Below are positions 18,645 to 28,010 of a stretch of DNA of 64,000 nucleotides, piece after piece; positions within the stretch are counted from its first letter, which is position 1, and the number at the start of each line of letters is the position of its first letter. The stretch is from Variovorax boronicumulans (GTDB taxonomy: Bacteria > Pseudomonadota > Gammaproteobacteria > Burkholderiales > Burkholderiaceae_C), in NCBI RefSeq assembly GCF_030812215.1, contig NZ_JAUSSG010000004.1, positions 434,001 through 498,000 of the forward strand, given 5' to 3'. The translations under genes and the position numbers were made by a program. The notes under the pieces were generated by a model. That model did no database searches and was not told the origin of the DNA. It saw nothing but the letters and a program-made list of their open reading frames with translations.

Positions 18645-19613
18645 TTACTTTTCCTTCGCCAGCCCCAGCTTCTCGATAACCGCCTTCTCCTTCACCACCG
18701 TGTCCTGCGCGAACTTGGTGTACTGCGCCGAGCTCATGTAGTCCGGCAGCATGTCGTAGCGGCCCAGTGCGGCCACGTAGCTCGGCTCTTCCATCGCCTG
18801 CTTGAACGCGTCGTGCAGCTTCTTCACCACCTCGGGCGAGGTGCCCTTGGGCGCGCCGATGCCGAAGGGCGAGTTCTGCACCACGTCGTAGCCCAGTTCC
18901 TTTAGCGTCGGCGCATCGGGGAACTTGGCCAGGCGCTTCTCGCCCCAGGTGTTGAGCACACGCAGCTTGCCGGCCTCCACCTGCGGCGCGAAGCCGGTGC
19001 TGTCGGCGGCAGCCATCAGCTGGCCGCTGACCACCGCGAGCATCAGGTCGGCGCTGCCCTTGTAGGGCACGTGCTGCAGTTCGATGCCGGCTTTCTGCGC
19101 AACGATCTCGGTCGTCAGGTGCGGGCTGGTCAGCGTGCCGGTCGAGCCGTAGGTGAGCTTGCCGGGGTTGGCCTTGGCGTAGGCGACGAAGTCGGCCCAG
19201 GTCTTGAACGGGCTGTTGGCCGGCACCACGATGCCGAAGGCATAGCCGGTGACGTTCAGGACATAGGAGATGTCCTTGAGCGGGTCCCAGTTGATCTTGG
19301 TGGTGTAGCCCAGGCGGAACACGCCGAGCGGAATCTGCGCGACGGTGTAGCCATCGGGCTGCGCGGTCTGCAGCGCCTGCGCGGGCAGCGTGCCGCCGGC
19401 GCCGGGCTTGTTGTCGACGATGACCGGCTGGCCGAGGATCTTGCTCGCGTTGTCGGCGAGCTGGCGCATCGTGATGTCGGTCGGGCCGCCCGCGGGGAAG
19501 GCGATGACCAGCTTGATCGGCTTGCTGGGGAAAGCCTGGGCAAGCGCCGCCAGCGGGAAGGCAAGGCCGCACGCGGCGAACGTGGCGGCACAGAGAAGGG
19601 AACGGCGGGACAT
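18645..19613 (-). CDS. Bug family tripartite tricarboxylate transporter substrate-binding protein
   Basis: A 322-residue TctC/Bug periplasmic binding protein. Signal peptide CGLAFPLAALAQA; mature start FPSKPIKLVIAFPAGGPTDITMR, a family hallmark, followed by PVIVDNKPGAGGT. Bug proteins bind carboxylates and other small ligands. The ATG at 19613 has AGGAG eight bases upstream; the longer upstream reading lacks similarity. No tctA/tctB membrane genes lie in the window, as is common for orphan Bug genes. Ligand unknown; neighbours deal with polyamine and ornithine metabolism. Confidence 0.9.
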   Translation of the reverse strand: MSRRSLLCAATFAACGLAFPLAALAQAFPSKPIKLVIAFPAGGPTDITMRQLADNASKILGQPVIVDNKPGAGGTLPAQALQTAQPDGYTVAQIPLGVFRLGYTTKINWDPLKDISYVLNVTGYAFGIVVPANSPFKTWADFVAYAKANPGKLTYGSTGTLTSPHLTTEIVAQKAGIELQHVPYKGSADLMLAVVSGQLMAAADSTGFAPQVEAGKLRVLNTWGEKRLAKFPDAPTLKELGYDVVQNSPFGIGAPKGTSPEVVKKLHDAFKQAMEEPSYVAALGRYDMLPDYMSSAQYTKFAQDTVVKEKAVIEKLGLAKEK

Positions 19614-19708
19614 GGCGGAGGCTCCTGAAACTTGAAGAACCGCGGATTGGGCCCTGCCCCGCCCGATGCGGCAATCGGGGCTCACCCGACTGCTGTCGCC
19701 GAGGTTGC

Positions 19709-20755
19709 TCAGCCTGCGGCTTGGCCGAAACCTTCGAGCACGTTCACCGTGTTGACGCCCACTTCGGCCACCGCATAACCGCCTTCGAACACGAACACCG
19801 TGGGTAACCCTGCGCGCGCGAGGTCTTCTCCCATGCGCAGGTAGTCGTCGCTCTTCAACTTGAAGCCGGAGATCGGGTCGCCCTCGAAGGTGTCGACGCC
19901 GAGCGAGACCACGAGCGCGCCGGCTTTCACTTTCACGATGCCGTCGAGCGCCGTCTTCAGCGCCGCGCGCCATGCGGTGAAGCCGGTGCCGCGCGGCAAC
20001 GGCAGGTTGTGGTTGAAGCCCTCGCCCTGCCCTGCGCCGCGCTCGTCGGCGTGGCCGAGGTAGTACGGGTAGTCGGTGAACGGATCGCCGTGCAGGCTGG
20101 CGAAGTGCACATCGCTGCGCTCATAGAAGATGGCCTGCGTGCCGTTGCCGTGGTGGTAGTCGACATCGAGCACGGCCACGCGTTCGACGCCCGCATCGCG
20201 CAGCGCCTGTGCAGCCACCGCGGCGTTGTTGATGAAGCAGTAGCCGCCGAAGAAATCGAGGCCCGCATGGTGGCCCGGCGGCCGCGTCAGCGCGAAGGCC
20301 GAGCGCTCGCCGCCGAGGACGCGCTGCGTCGCGGTCCACGCACACGCCGCACCCTGCCGCGCCGCGGCCCAGCTGCCGGCCGTGAGCGGCGTGCCGGCAT
20401 CGAACGAGAACAACCCCATGCGCGCCGGAAAGCTCTGCGGCAGCACATCGGTGCGCATGCCGCGCGTGGGCCAGTACGACGGGAGCGCGTCGCGCGATGC
20501 GTTCGCCGGATCGAGCGCCACCCACTCGTCCCACGCGCCGGCGATGAAGTCCAGGTAGCGCGGCGCATGCACCTTCGCGAGCAACGCATCGTCGATCGCA
20601 TCGGGCGCCTGCAGCGGGCCGAGGCCGCGGCGCTCCAGTTCATGCTTCACATGGTCGACGCGGGCCGGCACCTCGAAACAAGGCACCAGCTCGCCACGGA
20701 ACATTTCGACTTTGCCCTGGTGCAGTGCGTGCTGGTCGTTGTAGATGGTGCGCAT
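19709..20755 (-). CDS. aphA: Acetylpolyamine amidohydrolase (histone deacetylase family)
   Basis: A 348-residue class II HDAC-like zinc hydrolase. The N-terminus MRTIYNDQHALHQGKVEMFRG resembles bacterial acetylpolyamine amidohydrolases. Active-site segments are RPPGHHAG (His pair) and VLDVDYHHGNGTQ (zinc Asp and His), followed by SLGVDTFEGDPIS and the FEGGYAV loop. It would deacetylate acetylputrescine, acetylcadaverine or a related amide. It lies 42 bp downstream of ornithine cyclodeaminase in the same direction, pointing to a polyamine/ornithine catabolic pair. Confidence 0.88.
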   Translation of the reverse strand: MRTIYNDQHALHQGKVEMFRGELVPCFEVPARVDHVKHELERRGLGPLQAPDAIDDALLAKVHAPRYLDFIAGAWDEWVALDPANASRDALPSYWPTRGMRTDVLPQSFPARMGLFSFDAGTPLTAGSWAAARQGAACAWTATQRVLGGERSAFALTRPPGHHAGLDFFGGYCFINNAAVAAQALRDAGVERVAVLDVDYHHGNGTQAIFYERSDVHFASLHGDPFTDYPYYLGHADERGAGQGEGFNHNLPLPRGTGFTAWRAALKTALDGIVKVKAGALVVSLGVDTFEGDPISGFKLKSDDYLRMGEDLARAGLPTVFVFEGGYAVAEVGVNTVNVLEGFGQAAG

Positions 20756-20797
20756 GAAAAAGAAGAAAAGCAGGATCGGCGTTGCGGATGCCGCCGA

Positions 20798-21847
20798 TCA
20801 TGCCGCACGCCGCAGCACCGCCCGGCGCCTGCCGGACGCGGTGAGCCCGAACAGGTCCTTCGGATCGTCCAGCTCCGGCACCAGCGCGATCTTCTGGCCG
20901 ATGCCGCGCTCGATGGCCAGCTGGTGGATGTAGCGCAGTGCGGTGTAGTCCTCCAGCGCGAAGCCGACCGAATCGAACACCGTGACCTGCTGGGCGGTCT
21001 CGCGCCCCGGCACTTCGCCGAGCAGCACCTTCCAGAGTTCGTGCACCGGAAAGTCCGCGCCGAGCTGCTGGATCTCGCCCTCGACGCGGGTCTGCGCCTC
21101 GTACTCGACGAACACGCGCGCGCGGCGCAACACATCGGGGTGCAGCTCGGTCTTGCCGGGCGAATCGCCGCCGACCGCGTTGATGTGCATACCGGGCTCG
21201 ATCATCTCGGGCGTGAGCACGGTCGCGCGGCCCTGGTAGGCGGTGACGGTGGTGACGATGTCCGCGCCGCGCACCGCCTCGGCGACGGAGCGCGCGCGCA
21301 CGATCTCCAGCGGCGTGCAGGCCGAGAGATGCCGCACCAGCTTGTCGGTGGCGTGCGGGTCGGTGTCGAACACGCGCACTTCCTCGATGCCCAGGAGCGC
21401 ATGGAAAGCCAGCGCCTGGAACTCGCTCTGCGAGCCGTTGCCGATCAATGCGAGGCTGCGTGAATCGGGCCGCGCCAAGGCCTTTGCCGCCATCGCCGAG
21501 GTGGCGGCCGTGCGCAGCGCGGTGGTGAGGGTGAGCTCGGACAACAGCACCGGATAGCCGGTGTCGACCTCCGCCAGCACGCCGAAGGCCATGACGGTCG
21601 GCAGCCCGACCGAGGTGTTGTGCGGATGACCGTTGACGTACTTGAAGGCGTAGGCGCCGTCATCGGCCACCGGCATCAGCTCGATCACGCCGAGGTGCGA
21701 GTGGCTCGCGACGCGCGCCTTCTTGTCGAACTCGCGCCAGCGCAAGAAGTCGTCGCGCAGCGCGTCGGCCAGCGCCTGGAGGAATTGCGGAACGCCGGTT
21801 TCATCCACCAGGCGAACCAGGCTGTGAACATCGATGAAGCGGGTCAT
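20798..21847 (-). CDS. Ornithine cyclodeaminase family protein
   Basis: A 349-residue member of the ornithine cyclodeaminase/mu-crystallin family, which makes proline from ornithine with NAD. Visible features: FKYVNGHPHNTSVGLPTV, the NAD loop LALIGNGSQSEFQALAF, and INAVGGDSPGKTELHPDVL near the substrate site. Length and motifs match true ornithine cyclodeaminase rather than shorter imine reductases. Upstream partner of aphA. A function on ornithine is likely but related amino acids cannot be excluded. Confidence 0.9.
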   Translation of the reverse strand: MTRFIDVHSLVRLVDETGVPQFLQALADALRDDFLRWREFDKKARVASHSHLGVIELMPVADDGAYAFKYVNGHPHNTSVGLPTVMAFGVLAEVDTGYPVLLSELTLTTALRTAATSAMAAKALARPDSRSLALIGNGSQSEFQALAFHALLGIEEVRVFDTDPHATDKLVRHLSACTPLEIVRARSVAEAVRGADIVTTVTAYQGRATVLTPEMIEPGMHINAVGGDSPGKTELHPDVLRRARVFVEYEAQTRVEGEIQQLGADFPVHELWKVLLGEVPGRETAQQVTVFDSVGFALEDYTALRYIHQLAIERGIGQKIALVPELDDPKDLFGLTASGRRRAVLRRAA

Positions 21848-21982
21848 GACATGGCTCCTTGCGTAGCCCCGCCGCGGCGCTTCATCCCCTCACATGTTTA
21901 CTCCACCATGGCTGATTCAGGATGCGCCTGCGCCAAGGGTTCAACTATTCTGCGCTCGCTTTCAGTTCATTGCGAGTCCCTT

Positions 21983-22039
21983 CGCGGAACACCGCGGAAC
22001 CGGCTTTGCCGGGCCGCAGGTGTTGCCCCCGGTAGGGGG
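21983..22039. repeat. Tandem-hairpin intergenic repeat downstream of uvrA
   Basis: Three short hairpins in a row: CGCGG-aaca-CCGCG (21983-21996), CCGGC-ttt-GCCGG (22000-22012) and CCCCC-ggta-GGGGG (22026-22039), followed by a segment rich in GAAGCG/GAAGTG. This looks like a dispersed REP-type element of Comamonadaceae and may act as a stabiliser or terminator for uvrA. Only one copy was found in the window. Confidence 0.5.
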
Positions 22040-22081
22040 TTGGCGAAGCGACACGAAGTGCGCGAAGGCTGGGGGCGAGCT

Positions 22082-25000
22082 CTATCGCGCCAGTACCGGT
22101 GCCAATGCCGCACCCGTATGGGTACCCAAACGCACTACCTCTTCCGGTGGTGCCGCAGCGACGATGCGGCCGCCGGCGTTTCCGCCCTCGGGTCCGAGGT
22201 CGATGATCCAGTCGGCTTCGGCGATCAGGTCGAGGTCGTGCTCGATCACCACCACGCTGTGCCCACCGTTCACCAGCCGGTGCAGCACGTGGATCAGCTT
22301 CTCGACGTCGGCCATGTGCAGGCCCACGGTCGGCTCGTCGAGCACGTACAGCGTGTGCGGCGCCTTCTGGCCGCGGCGGGTGATGTCGTCGCGCACCTTG
22401 CTCAGTTCGGTCACCAGCTTGATGCGCTGCGCCTCGCCGCCCGAGAGCGTGGGCGAGGGCTGCCCCAGCGTGAGGTAGCCCAGCCCCACGTCTTTCAGCA
22501 GCTGTAGCGGATGGCTGATGTTGGGCATGGCCGCGAAGAACTCCACCGCCTCGTCCACTTCCATCTTCAGCACGTCGCCGATGCTCTTGCCGCGCCAGCT
22601 CACGGCCAGCGTCTCGGGGTTGAAGCGCGCGCCGTGGCACACCTCGCAGGGCACCTTCACGTCGGGCAGGAAACTCATCTCGATGGTGCGCACGCCCGCG
22701 CCTTCGCAGCCCGGGCAGCGGCCTTCGCCGGTGTTGAAGCTGAAGCGCGCCGGGCCGTAGCCGCGCGCCTTGGCTTCGAGCGTGTCGGCGAAGAGCTTGC
22801 GGATGGTGTCCCAGAAGCCGATGTAGGTGGCCGGGCAGCTGCGCGGCGTCTTGCCGATGGGGGTCTGGTCGACCTCGAGCACGCGGTCGATGGTCTCGTA
22901 GCCCTCGACCTTGCTGCAGCCCGACCAGGCCGCGCGCTTGCCCGCGGCGTCGGCGTCGCGGCCGGCCTTGGTCATGCGCTGCACCACGATGCCTTGCACG
23001 CTGGCCAGCAGCACGTCGCGCGCGAGCGTCGACTTGCCCGAGCCGCTGACGCCTGTCACCACCACGAGGCGATGCAGCGGCAGCGTGGCGGTCACGTCCT
23101 GCAGGTTGTGTAGGTCGGCGCCGTGCACGGTGAGCCAGTTGCCGCTGTCTTCGGCCTTCGGATCGGGCGAGGGAATCAGGCGACGGGCCTGCAGCGGATG
23201 CTTGATGGCGTCGCGCAGGTAGCGGCCGGTCTGCGAGTCGCCCGCGGCCTCGATGTCGGCCACCGAACCTTCGGCCACGAGACGGCCGCCGCGCTTGCCG
23301 GCGCTCGGGCCGATGTCGATGATGTGGTCGGCGCGGCGAATGGTGTCCTCGTCGTGCTCCACCACCACCAGCGTGTTGCCCTTTTCGCCGAGCTTGTGCA
23401 GCGCGTTCAGCAGGATCTGGTTGTCGCGCGCATGCAGGCCGATGGTCGGCTCGTCGAGCACGTAGCACACGCCCTGCAGGTTGCTGCCGAGCTGCGCCGC
23501 CAGGCGGATGCGCTGCGCCTCGCCACCGGAGAGCGTGGGCGCGCCGCGGTCGAGCGTGAGATACCCCAGGCCCACCTCTTCGAGGAATTCGAGGCGGCTC
23601 TTGATCTCGGGCACGAGGTCGCGGGCGATCTCGGCTTCGCGGCCGGTGAGCGCCAGCCCTTCGAACCACTGCCGCACCTCGGTCACGCTCATTCGCGCGA
23701 GCTCGGTGATGCCGATGCCGCCCGTGCCGTCGGCCAGCGAGGCGCCGAAGCTCACCGCGCGCGCCGTGGCATTGAGCCGCGTGCCTTCGCAGGTCGGGCA
23801 GGCGGTGTCGGCCAGGTCCTCGATTTCGGGCTCGGCGAAGGTCTGCTCGCGGCCCTTGTTGTCGTCGTCCCGGATCGAATCGTCGAAGACCTTGCGCTGG
23901 TCCTTGCTGAGCTTGACGCCCGTGCCCACGCAGTCGGGGCACCAACCGTGCTTGCTGTTGTAGCTGAAGAGGCGCGGGTCCAGTTCGGCATAGCTGGTGC
24001 TGCAGACCGGACAGGCGCGCAGCGTGGAGAACACGTTGATGCGGCCGATGCCGGCGGCCGAGACGCCGGCCATCATCGCGGCCTTGAGGCCGTCGAGCTG
24101 GCTCAGCACATGCACCACGCCCTTGCCGTGTTCGAGCGCCTTGGTGAGTGCCTCGCGCAATTCGTTCTCCTTCGCAGGCAGCACGTCGAGGCTCGCCACG
24201 GGCAGCTCGATGCTGTGCTCCTTGAAGCGGTCGATGCGCGGGAAGCCCGTCGTCGGCAGGAAGTCGCCATCGACGCGCAGGTGCGTGAAGCCGCGCGGCC
24301 GCGCCCAGTCGGCCAGCTCGGTGTACACGCCCTTGCGGTTGCTCACCAGCGGCGCGAGCAGGCCGATGTGCTGGCCCTTGAAGTTGCGCATGAGCTGCGC
24401 GGCGATGCTGTCGGGCGTCTGCGGCTGCACGGCCGCGCCGTCGTGGATGCAGTGCTGGATGCCGAGCTTCACATACAGCAGGCGCAGGAAGTGCCACACC
24501 TCGGTGGTGGTGCCCACCGTGCTCTTGCGGCCGCCGCGCGAGAGGCGCTGCTCGATGGCCACGGTCGGCGGAATGCCGTAGACCGCATCCACCTCGGGCC
24601 GGCCCGCTGGCTGCACGATGCTGCGCGCATACGCGTTGAGCGATTCGAGGTATCGGCGCTGCCCTTCGTTGAAAAGAATGTCGAACGCCAGCGTCGACTT
24701 GCCCGAGCCGCTGACACCCGTCACCACGCTGAACTTGCCGCGCGGAATGTCCACGCTGAGGTTCTTCAGGTTGTGCTCGCGCGCATTCACGATCTCGATG
24801 GCGTTGCTGCCGGGCGCCGTCTTTGCGTTCGCGATGTAGCGGCGCGCCGCGCGCTCGGCCACCTTGTAGGCCTCGGGGCCGATGGCCAGTTCGTAGTCGG
24901 CCAGCGCCGCGCCGGTGAGCGAGGCTCGGTTCTCGCGCAGCTGCTCGGGCGTGCCCTCGGCCACCACCAGGCCGCCGCCCTCGCCGCCTTCGGGGCCGAG

Positions 25001-27835
25001 GTCGATGCACCAGTCGCTCGCGCGGATCACGTCGAGGTTGTGCTCGATGACGATCAGCGAATGGCCGGCATCGAGCAGCTTGCGCAGCGCGCGCATCAGG
25101 CGCGCGATGTCGTCGAAGTGCAGGCCGGTGGTCGGCTCGTCGAACAGGAACAGCGTGCCCCTGCGCGCCACCGACTGCTTGCTCGCGGTCGCGTTCTTCG
25201 CCGCTTCGGCGAGGAAGCCCGCGAGCTTCAGGCGCTGCGCCTCGCCGCCCGACAGCGTGGGCACGGGCTGGCCGAGCTTGACGTAATCCAGGCCCACGTC
25301 GGAAATCGGCTGCAGCACGCGCAGCACGTCGCGGTCGGCCTCGAACACGGCGGCCGCTTCGGCCACGGTGAGGTCGAGCACGTCGGCCACGTTGTAGTTC
25401 TTGCCCTTGCGTTCGATCTTCACTTCGAGGATTTCAGGGCGGTAACGCTTGCCGTCGCAGTCGGGGCAGCGCAGGTACACATCAGAGAGGAACTGCATCT
25501 CGACGTGCTCGAAGCCCGAGCCGCCGCAGGTCGGGCAGCGCCCGTCGCCGGAGTTGAAGCTGAACTTGCTCGCGGTGTAGCCGCGCTGGCGTGAGAGCGC
25601 AGCAGTGGCGAAGATTTCGCGGATCGCGTCCCACGCGCCCACATAGCTCGCGGGGTTCGAGCGCGCGGTCTTGCCGATGGGCGACTGGTCGACGAAGACC
25701 ACGTCGCCCAGGTGATCAGCGCCCAGCAGGCGGTCGTGCGCGCCGGGCGTTTCGGTCGCCTTGCCGAAGTGGCGCATGAGCGCGGGCGCCAGCACGTCCT
25801 GGATCAGCGTCGACTTGCCCGAGCCGCTCACGCCGGTGACACACACCAGCCGCGCGAGCGGGAACTCGACCGTCACGTTCTGCAGGTTGTGCTCGCGTGC
25901 GCCTTCGAGGATGAGCCGGTGCGTGTTCTCGCTCACGAGCCGCTTGAAGCCCATGCCGATCTTCTTGCGGCCACCGAGGTACTGGCCGGTGAGCGTGTCG
26001 GCGTCGCGCAGTTGGTCCGTCGTGCCGTCGAAGACGATCTGCCCGCCGCGGATGCCGGGGCCGGGGCCCATGTCGATCACACGGTCGGCCGCGAGCATCA
26101 CGGCCGGGTCGTGCTCGACCACCACCAGCGTGTTGCCCGCATCGCGCAGGCGCAGCATGGCCTCGGTGATGCGGTTCATGTCGCGCGGATGCAGGCCGAT
26201 GCTGGGCTCGTCGAGCACGAAGAGCGTGTTGACCAGCGAGGTGCCCAGCGCCGTCGTGAGATTGATGCGTTGCACTTCGCCGCCCGAGAGCGTGCGGCTC
26301 TGGCGGTCGAGCGTGAGGTAGCCGATGCCCACGTCGTGCAGGTAGCGCAGGCGCGTGGTGATTTCCTCGAACAGCAGCTTCAGCGCCTGCGCCTCGCCTT
26401 CGCTCGCGGGGCTGCCGTTGCCGTGATGCTCGACGCGGTCGAAGAAGCGGCGCAGCCGCTCGATGGGCAGGAGCATCAGGTCGTGCAGGCAGAGGCCCGG
26501 CAGCGCTTCGAGCTGCGCGCGCGACCACTTCACGCCGGTCGGCATGAAGCGCTTTTCGGGCGGCAGCACCGCGTCGGCGTCTTCCTTGCTGCCGATGCGC
26601 CAGAGCAGGCTGTCGAGCTTCAGGCGCGCGCCGCTGCAGACGGGGCACGGCGTGTAGCTGCGGTATTTGGACAAGAGCACGCGGATGTGCATCTTGTAGG
26701 CCTTGCTCTCCAGGTAGCCGAAGAAGCGCCGCACGCCATACCACTGCTTGTTCCAGTTGCCTTCCTTGTAGTTGGGCGTGCCCTCGATCACCCAATGCTT
26801 CTGCTCGTCGGTGAGCTTGTTCCAGGGCGTGTCGCGCGGGACGCCGGCCGCCTCGGCGTGGCGCATGAGGTCGTCCTGCGCCTCTTTCCACGCGGGGGTC
26901 TGGATGGTCTTGATCGCGCCCGCGCGCAGCGTGAGCTTGTCGTTCGGGATCACGAGGCCGAGGTCGACGCCGATGACGCGGCCGAAGCCGCGGCAGGTGT
27001 CGCAGGCGCCGACGGCGGAGTTGAACGAGAACATCGACGGGATCGGGTCGGTATAGCGGATGTCGCTTTCGGGGCAGTGCAGGCCGGTGGAGAACTTCCA
27101 GACGTCCGTCGGCGCGTTTTCTTCGGCGCCGGTTGCGTGCACGGTGACGCGCCCGCTGCCGCGCTTGAGCGCCACTTCGATCGCCTCTACCACGCGCGAA
27201 CGCTCGGCGCTGGAGATGCGGAAGCGGTCGGCCACCACGTCGAGCACCTTGCGCGGACCCGTGGGCGTGGCCACCTCGCGCTCGGACTGCACCCGGGTGA
27301 AGCCGCTGGCCGAGAGCCACTGCGTCACTTCTTCCGCCGACGTGCCCGCGGGCAGCTCGACCGGAAAGGTGACCACCAGCCGCGGATCGCCCGCCGCAGC
27401 CGCGCGCTCGGCGATCTGCGCATAGATGCTGTCGGGCGAATCGTGGCGCACCGGCAGCGCGGTCTCGCGGTCGAAGAGCTGCGCCGCGCGGGCGTAGAGC
27501 AGCTTCAGGTGGTCGTTCAGCTCGGTCATCGTGCCGACCGTGGAGCGCGAGGAACGCACCGGGTTGGTCTGGTCGATGGCAATGGCGGGCGGCACGCCCT
27601 CTACCTTGTCGACAGCCGGCTTGTCCATGCGGTCCAGGAACTGGCGCGCGTAGGCGGAGAAGGTTTCCACATAACGCCGCTGGCCTTCGGCGTAGAGGGT
27701 GTCGAACACGAGGCTCGATTTGCCCGAGCCGCTGGGCCCGGTGACCACGGTCATCTCGCCTGTGCGGATGTCGAGGTCGAGGTTCTGGAGGTTGTGCTGG
27801 CGCGCGCCGCGAATCCGGATGGAGCCCTGTGTCAT
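22082..27835 (-). CDS. uvrA: Tandem-fused UvrA (four ABC ATPase domains)
   Basis: A 1,917-residue protein made of two UvrA-like halves, about 1-1000 and 1010-1917. Four Walker A loops are at about residues 30 (TGPSGSGKSS), 665, 1040 and 1592 (TGVSGSGKST type). LSGGE signature motifs and DEP Walker B boxes follow each. CxxC zinc modules occur in both halves (CPTCGGSG, CPDCDGKRY; CPTCEGTRL, CPGCEGAG). Normal UvrA is about 950 residues and works as a dimer in nucleotide excision repair. Here both protomers are covalently joined. The ATG at 27835 has AAGG just upstream; an upstream in-frame ATG adds 17 residues without similarity. Whether a standard uvrA exists elsewhere cannot be seen. Confidence 0.93.
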   Translation of the reverse strand: MTQGSIRIRGARQHNLQNLDLDIRTGEMTVVTGPSGSGKSSLVFDTLYAEGQRRYVETFSAYARQFLDRMDKPAVDKVEGVPPAIAIDQTNPVRSSRSTVGTMTELNDHLKLLYARAAQLFDRETALPVRHDSPDSIYAQIAERAAAAGDPRLVVTFPVELPAGTSAEEVTQWLSASGFTRVQSEREVATPTGPRKVLDVVADRFRISSAERSRVVEAIEVALKRGSGRVTVHATGAEENAPTDVWKFSTGLHCPESDIRYTDPIPSMFSFNSAVGACDTCRGFGRVIGVDLGLVIPNDKLTLRAGAIKTIQTPAWKEAQDDLMRHAEAAGVPRDTPWNKLTDEQKHWVIEGTPNYKEGNWNKQWYGVRRFFGYLESKAYKMHIRVLLSKYRSYTPCPVCSGARLKLDSLLWRIGSKEDADAVLPPEKRFMPTGVKWSRAQLEALPGLCLHDLMLLPIERLRRFFDRVEHHGNGSPASEGEAQALKLLFEEITTRLRYLHDVGIGYLTLDRQSRTLSGGEVQRINLTTALGTSLVNTLFVLDEPSIGLHPRDMNRITEAMLRLRDAGNTLVVVEHDPAVMLAADRVIDMGPGPGIRGGQIVFDGTTDQLRDADTLTGQYLGGRKKIGMGFKRLVSENTHRLILEGAREHNLQNVTVEFPLARLVCVTGVSGSGKSTLIQDVLAPALMRHFGKATETPGAHDRLLGADHLGDVVFVDQSPIGKTARSNPASYVGAWDAIREIFATAALSRQRGYTASKFSFNSGDGRCPTCGGSGFEHVEMQFLSDVYLRCPDCDGKRYRPEILEVKIERKGKNYNVADVLDLTVAEAAAVFEADRDVLRVLQPISDVGLDYVKLGQPVPTLSGGEAQRLKLAGFLAEAAKNATASKQSVARRGTLFLFDEPTTGLHFDDIARLMRALRKLLDAGHSLIVIEHNLDVIRASDWCIDLGPEGGEGGGLVVAEGTPEQLRENRASLTGAALADYELAIGPEAYKVAERAARRYIANAKTAPGSNAIEIVNAREHNLKNLSVDIPRGKFSVVTGVSGSGKSTLAFDILFNEGQRRYLESLNAYARSIVQPAGRPEVDAVYGIPPTVAIEQRLSRGGRKSTVGTTTEVWHFLRLLYVKLGIQHCIHDGAAVQPQTPDSIAAQLMRNFKGQHIGLLAPLVSNRKGVYTELADWARPRGFTHLRVDGDFLPTTGFPRIDRFKEHSIELPVASLDVLPAKENELREALTKALEHGKGVVHVLSQLDGLKAAMMAGVSAAGIGRINVFSTLRACPVCSTSYAELDPRLFSYNSKHGWCPDCVGTGVKLSKDQRKVFDDSIRDDDNKGREQTFAEPEIEDLADTACPTCEGTRLNATARAVSFGASLADGTGGIGITELARMSVTEVRQWFEGLALTGREAEIARDLVPEIKSRLEFLEEVGLGYLTLDRGAPTLSGGEAQRIRLAAQLGSNLQGVCYVLDEPTIGLHARDNQILLNALHKLGEKGNTLVVVEHDEDTIRRADHIIDIGPSAGKRGGRLVAEGSVADIEAAGDSQTGRYLRDAIKHPLQARRLIPSPDPKAEDSGNWLTVHGADLHNLQDVTATLPLHRLVVVTGVSGSGKSTLARDVLLASVQGIVVQRMTKAGRDADAAGKRAAWSGCSKVEGYETIDRVLEVDQTPIGKTPRSCPATYIGFWDTIRKLFADTLEAKARGYGPARFSFNTGEGRCPGCEGAGVRTIEMSFLPDVKVPCEVCHGARFNPETLAVSWRGKSIGDVLKMEVDEAVEFFAAMPNISHPLQLLKDVGLGYLTLGQPSPTLSGGEAQRIKLVTELSKVRDDITRRGQKAPHTLYVLDEPTVGLHMADVEKLIHVLHRLVNGGHSVVVIEHDLDLIAEADWIIDLGPEGGNAGGRIVAAAPPEEVVRLGTHTGAALAPVLAR

Positions 27836-28010
27836 GAGTGCCTTGGGGGGTGGGGCAAACATTCTAGGGAGTGGTCCGTGACGCATCCGTGCACTGCGTC
27901 ACAAGGTCTGCGCTCGCGCAGGGGTTTGTCCGTATTCATCTGGAAGACACTTTCGGAAACAAATAGCACGTTTGTTTTCATTTAAACGAGAGACACCCGA
28001 AAGGCTTCCT

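Noticed and set aside
21945..25010. A 1,021-codon frame inside uvrA
   Set aside because: It is a shifted frame of the UvrA coding strand, Arg-rich and without motifs; the UvrA frame is intact.
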